Assembly: GCF_024699075.1 (NCBI RefSeq)
Contig: NZ_JAILQF010000046.1
Coordinates: 1 to 17,783, forward strand
Direction of reading: 5' to 3'
From: Butyrivibrio sp.
GTDB lineage: Bacteria; Bacillota_A; Clostridia; Lachnospirales; Lachnospiraceae
DNA length: 17,783 nt
The translations under genes were made by a program, and so were the position numbers. The notes under the pieces were generated by a model, which saw nothing but the letters and a program-made list of their open reading frames with translations, did no database searches and was not told the DNA's origin. Below are positions 7,905 through 15,409 of the stretch, piece by piece; position 1 is the first letter of the stretch; each line of letters starts with the position of its first letter.

Positions 7905-8044
7905 AGTATTACGTTTCCACATTTACCAGAATTACTTGTTTTTTTGTTTGAATTGGCTTGTGCAGAAGATAGGCTTACTCATATATGCCTGTCTCATCTC
8001 ATATCGATTCATCCAAATGGCAACATTACTTGCGAGGTGAAAAT

Positions 8045-9367
8045 ATGAGAAGATTCTTTGCAATCTTATCCATTATTATAGTATTTGTTTTTTCTTCAGG
8101 AAATAGTACTACTGTCTATGCCGCAGGAAGTTATAAAGTTACCTTTATGGCCAACGGCGGGTCAGGGTCTATGAATAGTGCAGCTTTTAGTACTTCTTCT
8201 GTTTCTACGCTCCCTGCCAATAAGTTCACAAGAACCGGTTACCGCTTCCGCGGCTGGAATACCAATAGTAACGGCACAGGTGTCGGCTACGCTGATCAGG
8301 GTTCTGTCATATATACAGGTGTCGACAACATGAAACTCTATGCATCCTGGGAGCCTCAGGTTTTCAAGATTGCCTTTGATGGTAATGGTGCTACATCAGG
8401 AAGCATGAACGACCAGCTTATTAGTTATGATCAGAGCACTGCGCTCAGATCCAACTCTTTTGTCAAAGACGGTTATACATTTGCCGGATGGGTTGACAGT
8501 AGCGGGAATGTCTATGCTGATGGGCAGGCAGTTTCCAATCTGAGAAAATGCAACATGCGATCCACCAAACTTAAGACCATAAGCGCAGGCACTCCGAGTG
8601 TATATACTAACTATTCTTTCAAGAGTGTTCAAGGATCAACTGTATTTACATCCAATTCTCATAAATATGTAGTATTTGCAGCTTCCATCAATGATACAAG
8701 TTACTATGCAGGCGATCTGTCTCACTATGAGACCAATCTTGTAAAATACGATCTTACTGCCGGCAAGACAGTTGCTACCGTTCATAACCTCTGGTTCGAC
8801 CATGGCAATGCCATATGCTATAACCCCGATAACGGACACTTGTATATAGCAGAAGGTGGAACACGCCCAGGATATGCTTCTGATATCATGGAAGTTGATT
8901 CTGATCTTAACTATGTAACAACCCACCACATCGAAGGTGTAAGCAACGTTTATGCTATAGATTATTATAATGGAGCCTACTATGTAATGGGCAAAAGTGA
9001 TGCCGGCAAAGCATGCTTTTTCCTGGTAAATTACAACTTCGAGATTGCAGGCTGGAAAGATGTTAGCGCCAATTATCAGCAAGGCTACTGCATACAGGGA
9101 ATGACTGTTGACGGCAACTTCATCTATGCTCTTACAGCATGCTTTGATGCCTACAACTGGAAAGGTAATCAGAAGGTCAACGTATTCACTATGTCAGGTG
9201 AATATGCAGGTTCATGGTCAATAGATGTTACCAAAGAAGTTGAAGACATAAGCATAGATCCTTCAACAGGCAAGATCTATATATCAACCAATGAAGGAAG
9301 TAAAACTACTATATACGAAACAGTATTTCCAAATGTAACCCTGCACGCATCTTGGATAAAGAATTGA
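8045..9367 (+). CDS. Secreted protein with Flg_new (InlB B-type) repeats and propeller-like domain
   Basis: A 440-residue exported protein. The ATG at 8045 follows GAGGTGAAAAT and opens a clear signal peptide (MRRFF, then a hydrophobic core AILSIIIVFVF, cleavage near VYA-A at 26/27). The frame is open back to 7985, but those 20 residues would precede the signal peptide. Residues 30-102 are a complete Listeria/Bacteroides (Flg_new) repeat: VTFMANGG, RTGYRFRGWNT, LYASW. Residues 107-166 begin a second one: IAFDGNGA, KDGYTFAGWVD, YADGQAVSNL. It stops before the final strand, and the missing TLHASW appears at the very C-terminus (432-437). Between them, about 260 residues rich in YxxD/NG turns (NGHLYIAEGGTR, TGKIYISTNEG) read as a beta-propeller of unknown ligand. 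No sortase motif or anchor is visible, so the protein is released or held by the repeats. Function unknown. Confidence 0.8.
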   Translation: MRRFFAILSIIIVFVFSSGNSTTVYAAGSYKVTFMANGGSGSMNSAAFSTSSVSTLPANKFTRTGYRFRGWNTNSNGTGVGYADQGSVIYTGVDNMKLYASWEPQVFKIAFDGNGATSGSMNDQLISYDQSTALRSNSFVKDGYTFAGWVDSSGNVYADGQAVSNLRKCNMRSTKLKTISAGTPSVYTNYSFKSVQGSTVFTSNSHKYVVFAASINDTSYYAGDLSHYETNLVKYDLTAGKTVATVHNLWFDHGNAICYNPDNGHLYIAEGGTRPGYASDIMEVDSDLNYVTTHHIEGVSNVYAIDYYNGAYYVMGKSDAGKACFFLVNYNFEIAGWKDVSANYQQGYCIQGMTVDGNFIYALTACFDAYNWKGNQKVNVFTMSGEYAGSWSIDVTKEVEDISIDPSTGKIYISTNEGSKTTIYETVFPNVTLHASWIKN

Positions 9368-9393
9368 TTGATAAAATAATATAAAGTATTATT

Positions 9394-9425
9394 AACAGGA
9401 AATCTGTATATATAGATTTCCTGTT
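9394..9425 (+). terminator. Terminator-like hairpin after the secreted protein gene
   Basis: A perfect 12-bp stem AACAGGAAATCT / AGATTTCCTGTT around the loop GTATATAT, 26 bp after the stop codon. The T run that follows is short (TTTGACTG). Confidence 0.6.
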
Positions 9426-9485
9426 TGACTGTTTATGGCAAGTATAAATTCCGGAGAAAGTTTGAAAATATTCCATTTTCAGACC

Positions 9486-9515
9486 CAAATTGGTGTCGCG
9501 AGCTCCACCAATTTG
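9486..9515 (+). other. Leader hairpin upstream of aguA
   Basis: A perfect 10-bp stem CAAATTGGTG / CACCAATTTG with a 10-nt GC-rich loop (TCGCGAGCTC). It is followed at 9523-9542 by TCGCTCGCTTGGCTCGCT, whose GCTCGC steps partly complement the GCGAGC in the loop. The aguA start codon is 40 bp downstream. It could be a leader RNA structure or a terminator of upstream transcription, but there is no T run. Confidence 0.45.
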
Positions 9516-9555
9516 AACCATTAGTCGCTCGCTTGGCTCGCTACATGAGGTTAAT

Positions 9556-10716
9556 ATGAAAAAACTAAGTACAACGCCCAAGGCTGATGGTTTCCATATG
9601 CCTGGCGAATTTGAAAAGCATAAAGCAACTGTAATGATCTGGCCTGTAAGACCGGGTTCATGGCCATATGGCGGCAAGGAAGCTCAGAAGGTCTTCACTC
9701 AGATTGCCAAAGAAATCGCCAAACATGAAGTAATGTACATGCTTGCTGATAAGGAACATGCCAAGGATGCTGCCAAAATGCTGGATGCTGATATCATAGA
9801 TATATCTAAAGGACAGGCTTCTGATAATGCAGGCTTTAAAGAAGGCTCTTTAAATACACATGTCCTCGTGATCCCTACTAATGACAGCTGGGCAAGAGAT
9901 GTTGGACCAACCTTTGTTACCAACAAAAGAGGCAGTATAAGAGGTATCGACTGGAAGTTCAATGCATGGGGCGGTGAGATTGACGGTCTCTACCCTGACT
10001 ACGAAGAAGATAATGCTGCTGCGTCCAATATATGCGAAGCACTTTCTACTGACATATATGATGCTCAGGACTTCGTACTTGAGGGCGGTGCCATCCATTC
10101 AGATGGCGAAGGAACCATTATAGTAACTGAGAGCTGTCTTCTTAGTAAGGGCCGTAATCCCAGGATGTCCAAAGACAAGATAACAGAAAAGCTCTGCAAC
10201 ATGCTGGGAGCCAAAAAAGTCATATGGATTCCTTATGGTATCTATAATGATGAAACCAACGAACATGTTGATAATGTATGTGCTTTTACAAAGCCCGGAG
10301 AAGTAGTTCTTGCCTGGACAGATGATACAGAAGATCCCCAGTACAAGATGAGCGCCGCTGATCTTCAGGTGCTTGTAAGTACTAAGGATGCAAAGGGAAG
10401 AAAACTTAAGATCCATAAACTGATGATTCCCAAAAAGCCTGTATGCATCAAAGAAGAAGAGCTTGAAGGTTATGAGTTTGCAGAAGGTGAAGATGTAAGA
10501 GAAGCAGGCGAAAGGCTTGCAGCAAGCTATGTAAACTTCTATATATGTAATGGAGCAGTTCTTGTCCCTCAGTTTGGAGACGATAATGACAAGGCTGCTA
10601 TAAAGAAGCTTGAAGCTCTTTTCCCGGAAAGAGAAGTTATAGGAATTCCCGCAAGGCAGATCATCATAGGTGGCGGCAATATCCACTGTATAACGCAGCA
10701 AATACCTGCTAATTGA
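9556..10716 (+). CDS. aguA: Agmatine deiminase
   Basis: A 386-residue guanidino-group hydrolase that converts agmatine to N-carbamoylputrescine and ammonia. Signature blocks: [19 protein letters not shown] at the N-terminus, [29 protein letters not shown], the His-containing NEHVDNV, and the catalytic Cys C378 in [13 protein letters not shown]. Length and motifs are those of the porphyromonas-type peptidyl-arginine deiminase fold family. The ATG at 9556 follows GAGG (9547-9550). The next gene is aguB, 119 bp downstream on the same strand, so the two-step route to putrescine is complete once agmatine is supplied. No arginine decarboxylase or agmatine transporter is in the window. Confidence 0.95.
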   Translation: MKKLSTTPKADGFHMPGEFEKHKATVMIWPVRPGSWPYGGKEAQKVFTQIAKEIAKHEVMYMLADKEHAKDAAKMLDADIIDISKGQASDNAGFKEGSLNTHVLVIPTNDSWARDVGPTFVTNKRGSIRGIDWKFNAWGGEIDGLYPDYEEDNAAASNICEALSTDIYDAQDFVLEGGAIHSDGEGTIIVTESCLLSKGRNPRMSKDKITEKLCNMLGAKKVIWIPYGIYNDETNEHVDNVCAFTKPGEVVLAWTDDTEDPQYKMSAADLQVLVSTKDAKGRKLKIHKLMIPKKPVCIKEEELEGYEFAEGEDVREAGERLAASYVNFYICNGAVLVPQFGDDNDKAAIKKLEALFPEREVIGIPARQIIIGGGNIHCITQQIPAN

Positions 10717-10835
10717 CGGCATACCCACTTATTATGGAATAGCCCAAGTAATGATCACAGAATCATTGCTTTCAGATAACACTGGTACATTCTGTAACTG
10801 TAACAAAAAGATAGTTAAAGGATAATAATACGATC

Positions 10836-11699
10836 ATGAGAAAAGTAACAATCGCAACATGCCAGATGCAGATGACATCTGACGTTAATGAAAATATCGC
10901 AAAAGCAGATAAACTTGTGCGTGAAGCAGCTTCAAAAGGAGCCAATATAATCCTCCTTCCGGAGCTTTTCGAGCGCCCGTATTTCTGTCAGGAGAGAAGA
11001 TACGATTACTATGAGTATGCAACATCACTTTCAGATAATCCTGCCGTTAATCATTTTAAAGAGGTTTCTAAAGAGCTTGGAGTAGCAATGCCCATAAGCT
11101 TTTATGAAAAGGATGAAACTGTCCTTTATAACACTATCGCTATGATTGATGCAGATGGAAGTATACTGGGAATATATAGAAAGACACATATCCCGGATGA
11201 TCATTTCTATCAGGAGAAGTTCTATTTCACACCCGGAAATACCGGCTTCAAAGTCTGGGATACCAGATTTGGCAAGGTGGGAGTTGGAATCTGCTGGGAT
11301 CAGTGGTTCCCGGAGACCGCCAGATATATGGCACTTATGGGCGCTGAAATTCTTCTGTATCCGACAGCAATCGGATCAGAGCCGGTTCTTGATACTGATT
11401 CTATGCCGCATTGGCGCCGCTGCATGCAGGGACATTCAGGTTGTAATCTGATGCCTGTTGCAGCAGCTAACCGTATTGGCACTGAGTCTGTATCACCTTG
11501 TATGGAGAACAACAACCAGTCTTCATCTCTTAAATTCTACGGCTCATCCTTCATAACTGACGGAACAGGCGCTATTATCTGCGACGGATCAAGAGACAAG
11601 GAAGAAGTACTTACAGCAACTTTCGATCTTGATGAGCTTAGAGATATGCGTATGAGCTGGGGCGTATTCAGAGATAGAAGGCCTGAATGTTACAATTGA
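10836..11699 (+). CDS. aguB: N-carbamoylputrescine amidase
   Basis: A 287-residue nitrilase-superfamily hydrolase that splits N-carbamoylputrescine to putrescine, CO2 and ammonia. The catalytic triad is visible as E43 (LLPELFERPYF), K116 (YRKTHIPDDHFYQEKFYF) and C153 (VGICWDQWFPE). The block CWDQWFPETARYMALMGAEI is diagnostic of this subfamily. The start at 10836 gives the usual MRKVTIATCQMQ beginning; the best ribosome binding site, AAAGGA, is rather far away (about 14 bases). The 119-bp gap behind aguA holds only a weak hairpin (AATGAT/ATCATT), so co-transcription is likely. I saw no convincing terminator in the 83 bp between this gene and the converging zinc-ribbon gene. Confidence 0.95.
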   Translation: MRKVTIATCQMQMTSDVNENIAKADKLVREAASKGANIILLPELFERPYFCQERRYDYYEYATSLSDNPAVNHFKEVSKELGVAMPISFYEKDETVLYNTIAMIDADGSILGIYRKTHIPDDHFYQEKFYFTPGNTGFKVWDTRFGKVGVGICWDQWFPETARYMALMGAEILLYPTAIGSEPVLDTDSMPHWRRCMQGHSGCNLMPVAAANRIGTESVSPCMENNNQSSSLKFYGSSFITDGTGAIICDGSRDKEEVLTATFDLDELRDMRMSWGVFRDRRPECYN

Positions 11700-11782
11700 C
11701 ACTATGTGTAGACGCAGCTTTGTTCTTAGTCAAACTTGCAAACGTTTCGCTTTTTTGCTCGTTATAAAATCACTACTATTAC

Positions 11783-12001
11783 TTAATCAAAGTCAAATTT
11801 AGTGTATCTCTGATTCATAGCCTTGTAGCGCATACGAACTGTTTCGTTGAAATCAAGGACCTTCTGCTCACTACCTACAAACTGGCAGCGAGGGCAATAG
11901 TATTCCTTTTTATCAGCATCATAAAACATATCAATATCCAGATCCCTCATAAAACATGAGGGACATCTGTAATTTAATTTTCCTTTTCCAGCCTGAGCCA
12001 T
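11783..12001 (-). CDS. Small zinc-ribbon protein
   Basis: A 72-residue protein with two CxxC knuckles, C13-C16 and C36-C39, separated by 19 residues (YRCPSC ... YYCPRC). This is a classic zinc ribbon. The rest is charged and basic, ending KFDFD. It has no membrane segment. It overlaps the 3' end of the upstream 613-codon gene by 28 bp and has its own AAGGAGG site inside that gene (12011-12018), so the two are probably translationally coupled. It is the last gene of the galactanase operon. Whether it binds nucleic acid or acts as a partner of its neighbour cannot be read from the sequence. Confidence 0.7.
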   Translation of the reverse strand: MAQAGKGKLNYRCPSCFMRDLDIDMFYDADKKEYYCPRCQFVGSEQKVLDFNETVRMRYKAMNQRYTKFDFD

Positions 12002-13815
12002 GTTGTTATTTCCTCCTTATCTCCAATAGTATCTGTATATCCAAGACCGAACATAGGTGAGAATGCGTAGCCTTCCTGTATATAACCTTCTGCAGTCTTT
12101 CTGTCAGAACGAAGGCTTACCTTGGTATCTATCTGAGGTACAATTGCAACTGCCTTACTTGCTGATACCATTTTTTCCTCACGGTTCTTATAAGCATACT
12201 CGATGATCTTTTCTTCTTTATCGCCATCAAGGCAAAGTGTGATTCCTGTCATATCCTCTGAATATTCAGTTGTTCCATAGCAGGCTACCATATATTCCCT
12301 TACTGTAACCTTGGCATCTTTATTACTAAGATCATATACCTTTCTCTGGATCTCAATTTCTGATGATCCTTCTGTAAAAGATATTATGCTCTGTACCTTG
12401 AAGGAAAGATCAGAAAATACTATCTCTACAGGATCAAGGGTAAGTATTCTCTTATTATTGTCCTGAGAAAAATGGGCGTGTGTTCTGCACTGACAAAGGT
12501 CTGCCTCTTCACCATTATATGAGAACTTGCAGCTTCTTATTGTTCCTTCGCCGGCATAATGTGTAAAGTAACCTGCTCGATATTTTTCCTGAATAAGGAA
12601 CGGATAGGAAGCATCTGTTATATGCTTTGTTCCGATTCCAACAGGCCATTTAAGCTTAGCTGCATAGTTACGAAGATCAACAATTGCACCACCCTGGTCC
12701 ATATTGACGCATGCTCGCATAAATGGATCACAGTACCAGAAGAGCTGCTTGTCAGATCCGTAAAGTATATCTCTCCAAAGGGCACATTCAGGCTCTGTAT
12801 AGGCCTTCTTCTCTCTATAATAATCAGCAAACTCTGCCATAGTCATATCACACAGCTTGCCTTCCTTTTTGAGCTTGCCATAATAGGCCATTCCATCTTC
12901 ATAGGACTTTTTGAGAAGTTCATAAGGCTGCTCCCATCTTCCCATCTTATTGAGCCAGCCAGGTCCTACGAACATCATGTTGTAAGCGTATCCATTATTG
13001 TACTTTGCAAGGTCTCTATACTGGTCTACAAGATTGTAAAAATATGGGAATTCCCATGTCTTTGTATCATATATCATGCCGCGAAGTACGTTCTGAGGAT
13101 GCGTTCCAAAGTTAGAACCATTGCCGTCATAGCAGGCAATAAGATCTCTTGAAAGGTGAGGAATTGCTACAATTCCGCTATCTTCATCTTTATTAGCTGC
13201 AGGAGCATGTGTATTCTGTTTGGAAGGAATCCATGGAGCCCATGGACCACCATCCATAAAGGTGTACCAGGAATTATTGGTTGTGTGGTAAGCCTTAGGG
13301 CCTTCTTCCCAGCAGGTTGCAACAGCACATTTTACTGTAGGATATGCTTTCTTGACATAATTGATGAGCTCTGCATCCATATAATAAGAACCTGTGGATT
13401 CAGGGTAGAATCCAAACAGATCATAGAACTTACCAAATACATCATCTACAATAGACTTCTTATCTTCCAGAGAAAACATCCATATACAGAAGTCCTTGGT
13501 CTTATATTTGTCTCTGAACTCAGGACAAGGAAGTCCTAAAAGCGTAAGAGATATCTCATCTCCATACTTTTCATGATCCTCTTTGGCAACCTGTACTGCT
13601 TCTTCATTAAAAAGTGAAGCATAGGTCATCTGAATAGTCGTCTTAAGACCGTTCTTATGAGCTGTTTCCTGCTGGAATTTGAAGATATCCAAAGATTCGC
13701 TCTTAAGCTCTTTCCTTCCGATATTCTCCTTTTTGCCGCTACCTGTTACCTTCTCGGAATATTCAGGCATAAGCTCAGGCCTGTGAATGATGTTAACAAT
13801 AAATTTGTCTTCCAT
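11974..13815 (-). CDS. Uncharacterised 613-aa protein, possible carbohydrate-active enzyme
   Basis: I do not recognise this protein with certainty. Residues 1-350 look like a deacetylase/GH57-like alpha/beta barrel: an acidic-strand pattern (LKTTIQMTYASLF, EISLTLLGL), FGFYPESTGSYYMDAELINY, KCAVATCWEEG, GGPWAPWIPSKQNTHAP and GIVAIPHLSRDLI. The ordering resembles DUF3863-type proteins of gut bacteria, a low-confidence match. Residues from about 440 are beta-rich (CKFSYNGEEADLCQCRTHAH, IEIQRKVYDL, TEEIT-type ends) and could be a C-terminal sandwich domain. There is no signal peptide or membrane segment. The ATG at 13815 follows AAAGGG. The gene begins 12 bp after the GH53 galactanase stop codon, so it should work on the same substrate or its products. 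It overlaps the zinc-ribbon gene. Confidence 0.7.
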   Translation of the reverse strand: MEDKFIVNIIHRPELMPEYSEKVTGSGKKENIGRKELKSESLDIFKFQQETAHKNGLKTTIQMTYASLFNEEAVQVAKEDHEKYGDEISLTLLGLPCPEFRDKYKTKDFCIWMFSLEDKKSIVDDVFGKFYDLFGFYPESTGSYYMDAELINYVKKAYPTVKCAVATCWEEGPKAYHTTNNSWYTFMDGGPWAPWIPSKQNTHAPAANKDEDSGIVAIPHLSRDLIACYDGNGSNFGTHPQNVLRGMIYDTKTWEFPYFYNLVDQYRDLAKYNNGYAYNMMFVGPGWLNKMGRWEQPYELLKKSYEDGMAYYGKLKKEGKLCDMTMAEFADYYREKKAYTEPECALWRDILYGSDKQLFWYCDPFMRACVNMDQGGAIVDLRNYAAKLKWPVGIGTKHITDASYPFLIQEKYRAGYFTHYAGEGTIRSCKFSYNGEEADLCQCRTHAHFSQDNNKRILTLDPVEIVFSDLSFKVQSIISFTEGSSEIEIQRKVYDLSNKDAKVTVREYMVACYGTTEYSEDMTGITLCLDGDKEEKIIEYAYKNREEKMVSASKAVAIVPQIDTKVSLRSDRKTAEGYIQEGYAFSPMFGLGYTDTIGDKEEITTWLRLEKEN

Positions 13816-13827
13816 GTTAAACCCTTT

Positions 13828-14847
13828 CTAAATAAATTCTTTATATGAGTCAAGCGCTTTATTGAACTTTAATTTATGGTCTTCAAAAGGTACTGATGCG
13901 CAAAGCATATAGCCATCCGGAAGCAGCTCTTTGCAGGCTTCCGGCTCCCAGTAGTAGACACCTCGTCCCCTCCTTTGAGCCATCCCTTTAACGGCATTAA
14001 CAGTATCTTTTACTATCCTGTATGAGTTTTCTTCATCATCCTGCTCTCCGCCCACTTCTGTTATCATTACATCTTTGTCAAAAACTGATGACATCTTATT
14101 TATGTTATCTAAAAGAAGCTCGGGATCATGTACTTTGCCATACCAGTACGGATAGTAGGAAAAACCAAGAATATCTGTCTTGCCGCCTCGATCAAAAAAT
14201 GTCTTAAAAAAGTCCATACAGCCTTCAAGATCAGTAACCATTGCAAGATGTGTCACGACTTCTGTTGTTGGGAAGACTTCCTTAATGGCATCATATGCAG
14301 TATTCAAGAGCTCTGTCATATGCAAAGGCTCTTTATATCTGTCTCCGTAAGGAAGTAGTATACCGGGATTGATCTCATTACCATTTTGAACGTACAAAGG
14401 GTCAATGCCTTCCTTCTTAAAGGCATTTAATGTTGAAACCGTGTAATCATGAACATGCTTCAAAAGATCTTCATAAGAATCATCTTCCCAATCTTTTGGT
14501 ACTATCTGAAACTGTGGATCTGCAAAGAGGTCACTGTAATGGAAGTCAAGCATCAGTGACATCCCCTCTTTTTGGATTCTCTTGGCAAAAGAGATAACGC
14601 TTTCTGTATCACAAAAGCCAAGCATACACTTATCTCCTGTAGGCTTTTGCCAGAATCCATTTTGAGGAGGATTTACAAAGAGGCGAAGTCTTACTGATGT
14701 TACTCCCATACTTTTTACAAGCTTTACGATATCCTGCACGTTTCCTTCATGATCAGTCCATGAATAGCCCAGCGATTCAATCTGACTGGCCCATCCAAGA
14801 TCAACTCCATATTCAAACCTTTTGTTTTCATATAAATTATTATTCAC
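13828..14847 (-). CDS. GH53 arabinogalactan endo-beta-1,4-galactanase, cytosolic
   Basis: A 339-residue GH53 TIM-barrel enzyme cleaving beta-1,4-galactan, the backbone of type I arabinogalactan side chains of pectin. Family landmarks: YGVDLGWASQIESLGYSW at the start, VTSVRLRLFVNPP, LMLDFHYSDLFADP, the acid/base E158 in YVQNGNEINPG, ILGFSYYPYW, and the nucleophile E264 in VMITEVGGE, then VYYWEPE. Length is normal for the catalytic domain. Most GH53 enzymes are secreted, but this one has no signal peptide, so it should act on imported galacto-oligosaccharides. Start is GTG at 14847 with an AGAGG site; the nearby ATG is out of frame. It is first of a three-gene operon, with TTGCGCAA sites at 14875 and 14998 upstream. 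Confidence 0.9.
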   Translation of the reverse strand: MNNNLYENKRFEYGVDLGWASQIESLGYSWTDHEGNVQDIVKLVKSMGVTSVRLRLFVNPPQNGFWQKPTGDKCMLGFCDTESVISFAKRIQKEGMSLMLDFHYSDLFADPQFQIVPKDWEDDSYEDLLKHVHDYTVSTLNAFKKEGIDPLYVQNGNEINPGILLPYGDRYKEPLHMTELLNTAYDAIKEVFPTTEVVTHLAMVTDLEGCMDFFKTFFDRGGKTDILGFSYYPYWYGKVHDPELLLDNINKMSSVFDKDVMITEVGGEQDDEENSYRIVKDTVNAVKGMAQRRGRGVYYWEPEACKELLPDGYMLCASVPFEDHKLKFNKALDSYKEFI

Positions 14848-14873
14848 TATGGATACCTCTAATCATGTGCAAC

Positions 14874-14887
14874 TTTGCGCAACATTT
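14874..14887. promoter_or_regulatory. TTGCGCAA operator proximal to the GH53 operon
   Basis: The complement reads AAATGTTGCGCAAA, identical over 14 bp to the site at 1556-1569. It lies 28-40 bp upstream of the GTG and downstream of a possible -10 box, where a bound repressor would block transcription. Confidence 0.55.
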
Positions 14888-14904
14888 CTTGCTTATTTAT
14901 TTAA

Positions 14905-14910
14905 ATTATA
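14905..14910 (-). promoter_or_regulatory. Candidate -10 box of the GH53 operon
   Basis: TATAAT on the minus strand, 58-63 bp upstream of the GTG. A convincing -35 is not seen. The proximal operator is about 20 bp downstream of it. Confidence 0.35.
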
Positions 14911-14997
14911 GGCTTATATAATTCCAATATCCATTATCAAATGTTGATGATTTTGGGTATTCTCATGTGATGTATTTATACAAATAAATCCTTTATT

Positions 14998-15016
14998 TTG
15001 CGCAACAATTGCGCGA
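14998..15016. promoter_or_regulatory. Distal pair of TTGCGC operator sites
   Basis: TTGCGCAA (14998-15005) and TTGCGCGA (15009-15016), 11 bp apart centre to centre. The first centre is 123 bp from that of the proximal site. The pair matches the spacing of two of the sites in front of the GH43 gene. Confidence 0.5.
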
Positions 15017-15100
15017 ATAATAATCAGTCCTTATGACTTCCATAAAAATTTCTTTATAACAAAACAATATTCTGATATTTTTCAAATTGATGATGTTGAT

Positions 15101-15349
15101 ATGCAGGATGATTTTGTATACAAAAAACTATGGTCATCTCTATCAAAGCAGGATAAATATGTTGTTCTTGCAATAAAAATAGATGAAACAAAAGTTAGTG
15201 AAATATGCAAGAAAACCGGTATGACATCCTCTATTTTCTCAAGATATCGCGACAGACTTATAAAAAGAGGAATAATCATGTCCTCAGGACACGGCTATGT
15301 CTCCTTACTGCTTCCACGATTTGAAATTGTCGCAAGTACATATGAATAG
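15101..15349 (+). pseudogene. Winged-helix fragment, probably the C-terminal end of a lost ATPase
   Basis: An 82-residue frame with a helix-turn-helix-like segment: LSKQDKYVVLAI, then VSEICKKTGMTSSIFSRYRD, RLIKRGIIMSSGHGYVSLLL and a short tail. This is the typical C-terminal winged helix of AAA/STAND-type ATPases, where RLI/VKKGxI...GYV closes the protein. There is no ribosome binding site before the ATG at 15101. The frame stays open without a start codon back to 14951 (50 more codons), and that part does not look like the expected ATPase. I therefore read it as the relic of a longer gene rather than a free-standing regulator, although a small DNA-binding protein cannot be excluded. It points away from the galactanase operon and shares its upstream region. 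Confidence 0.45.
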
Positions 15350-15401
15350 AACGCATAATGATCACTCGTAAAATTTATAACGAGTGATCATTATGCGTTC
15401 T
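15348..15401. terminator. Perfect 22-bp inverted repeat between converging genes
   Basis: Left arm 15348-15369 and right arm 15380-15401 are exact reverse complements over 22 bp around a 10-nt loop (AAAATTTATA). The arms contain TGATCACTCGT and GAACGCAT. It overlaps the stop codon of the winged-helix fragment and lies 9 bp from the ABC exporter's stop. It could terminate transcription both ways, but neither side has a T run, so the assignment is uncertain. Confidence 0.5.
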
Positions 15402-15409
15402 CCATAGCC

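Noticed and set aside
7905..8044. Riboswitch in the leader of the secreted protein
   Set aside because: Has one 8-bp hairpin but none of the conserved cores I know (c-di-GMP, SAM, TPP, glycine and others).
8636..9082. 148-codon open frame on the minus strand
   Set aside because: Antisense to the propeller-like domain of the secreted protein, without a start signal.
9545..9559. Four-codon leader frame overlapping the aguA start
   Set aside because: ATG AGG TTA ATA TGA contains the aguA ribosome binding site itself and has none of its own; coincidence is the simplest reading.
10099..10728. 209-codon open frame on the minus strand
   Set aside because: Antisense to the catalytic part of aguA, which has all its family motifs; a shadow frame.
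11700..11782. Terminator between aguB and the zinc-ribbon gene
   Set aside because: Only very short stems (ACAC/GTGT, GCAAA/TTTGC) could be formed despite a run of six Ts; not strong enough to list.
12559..13152. 197-codon open frame on the plus strand
   Set aside because: Lies wholly antisense to the 613-codon gene, has no ribosome binding site and reads like reverse-complement composition (many Ile, Cys, His).
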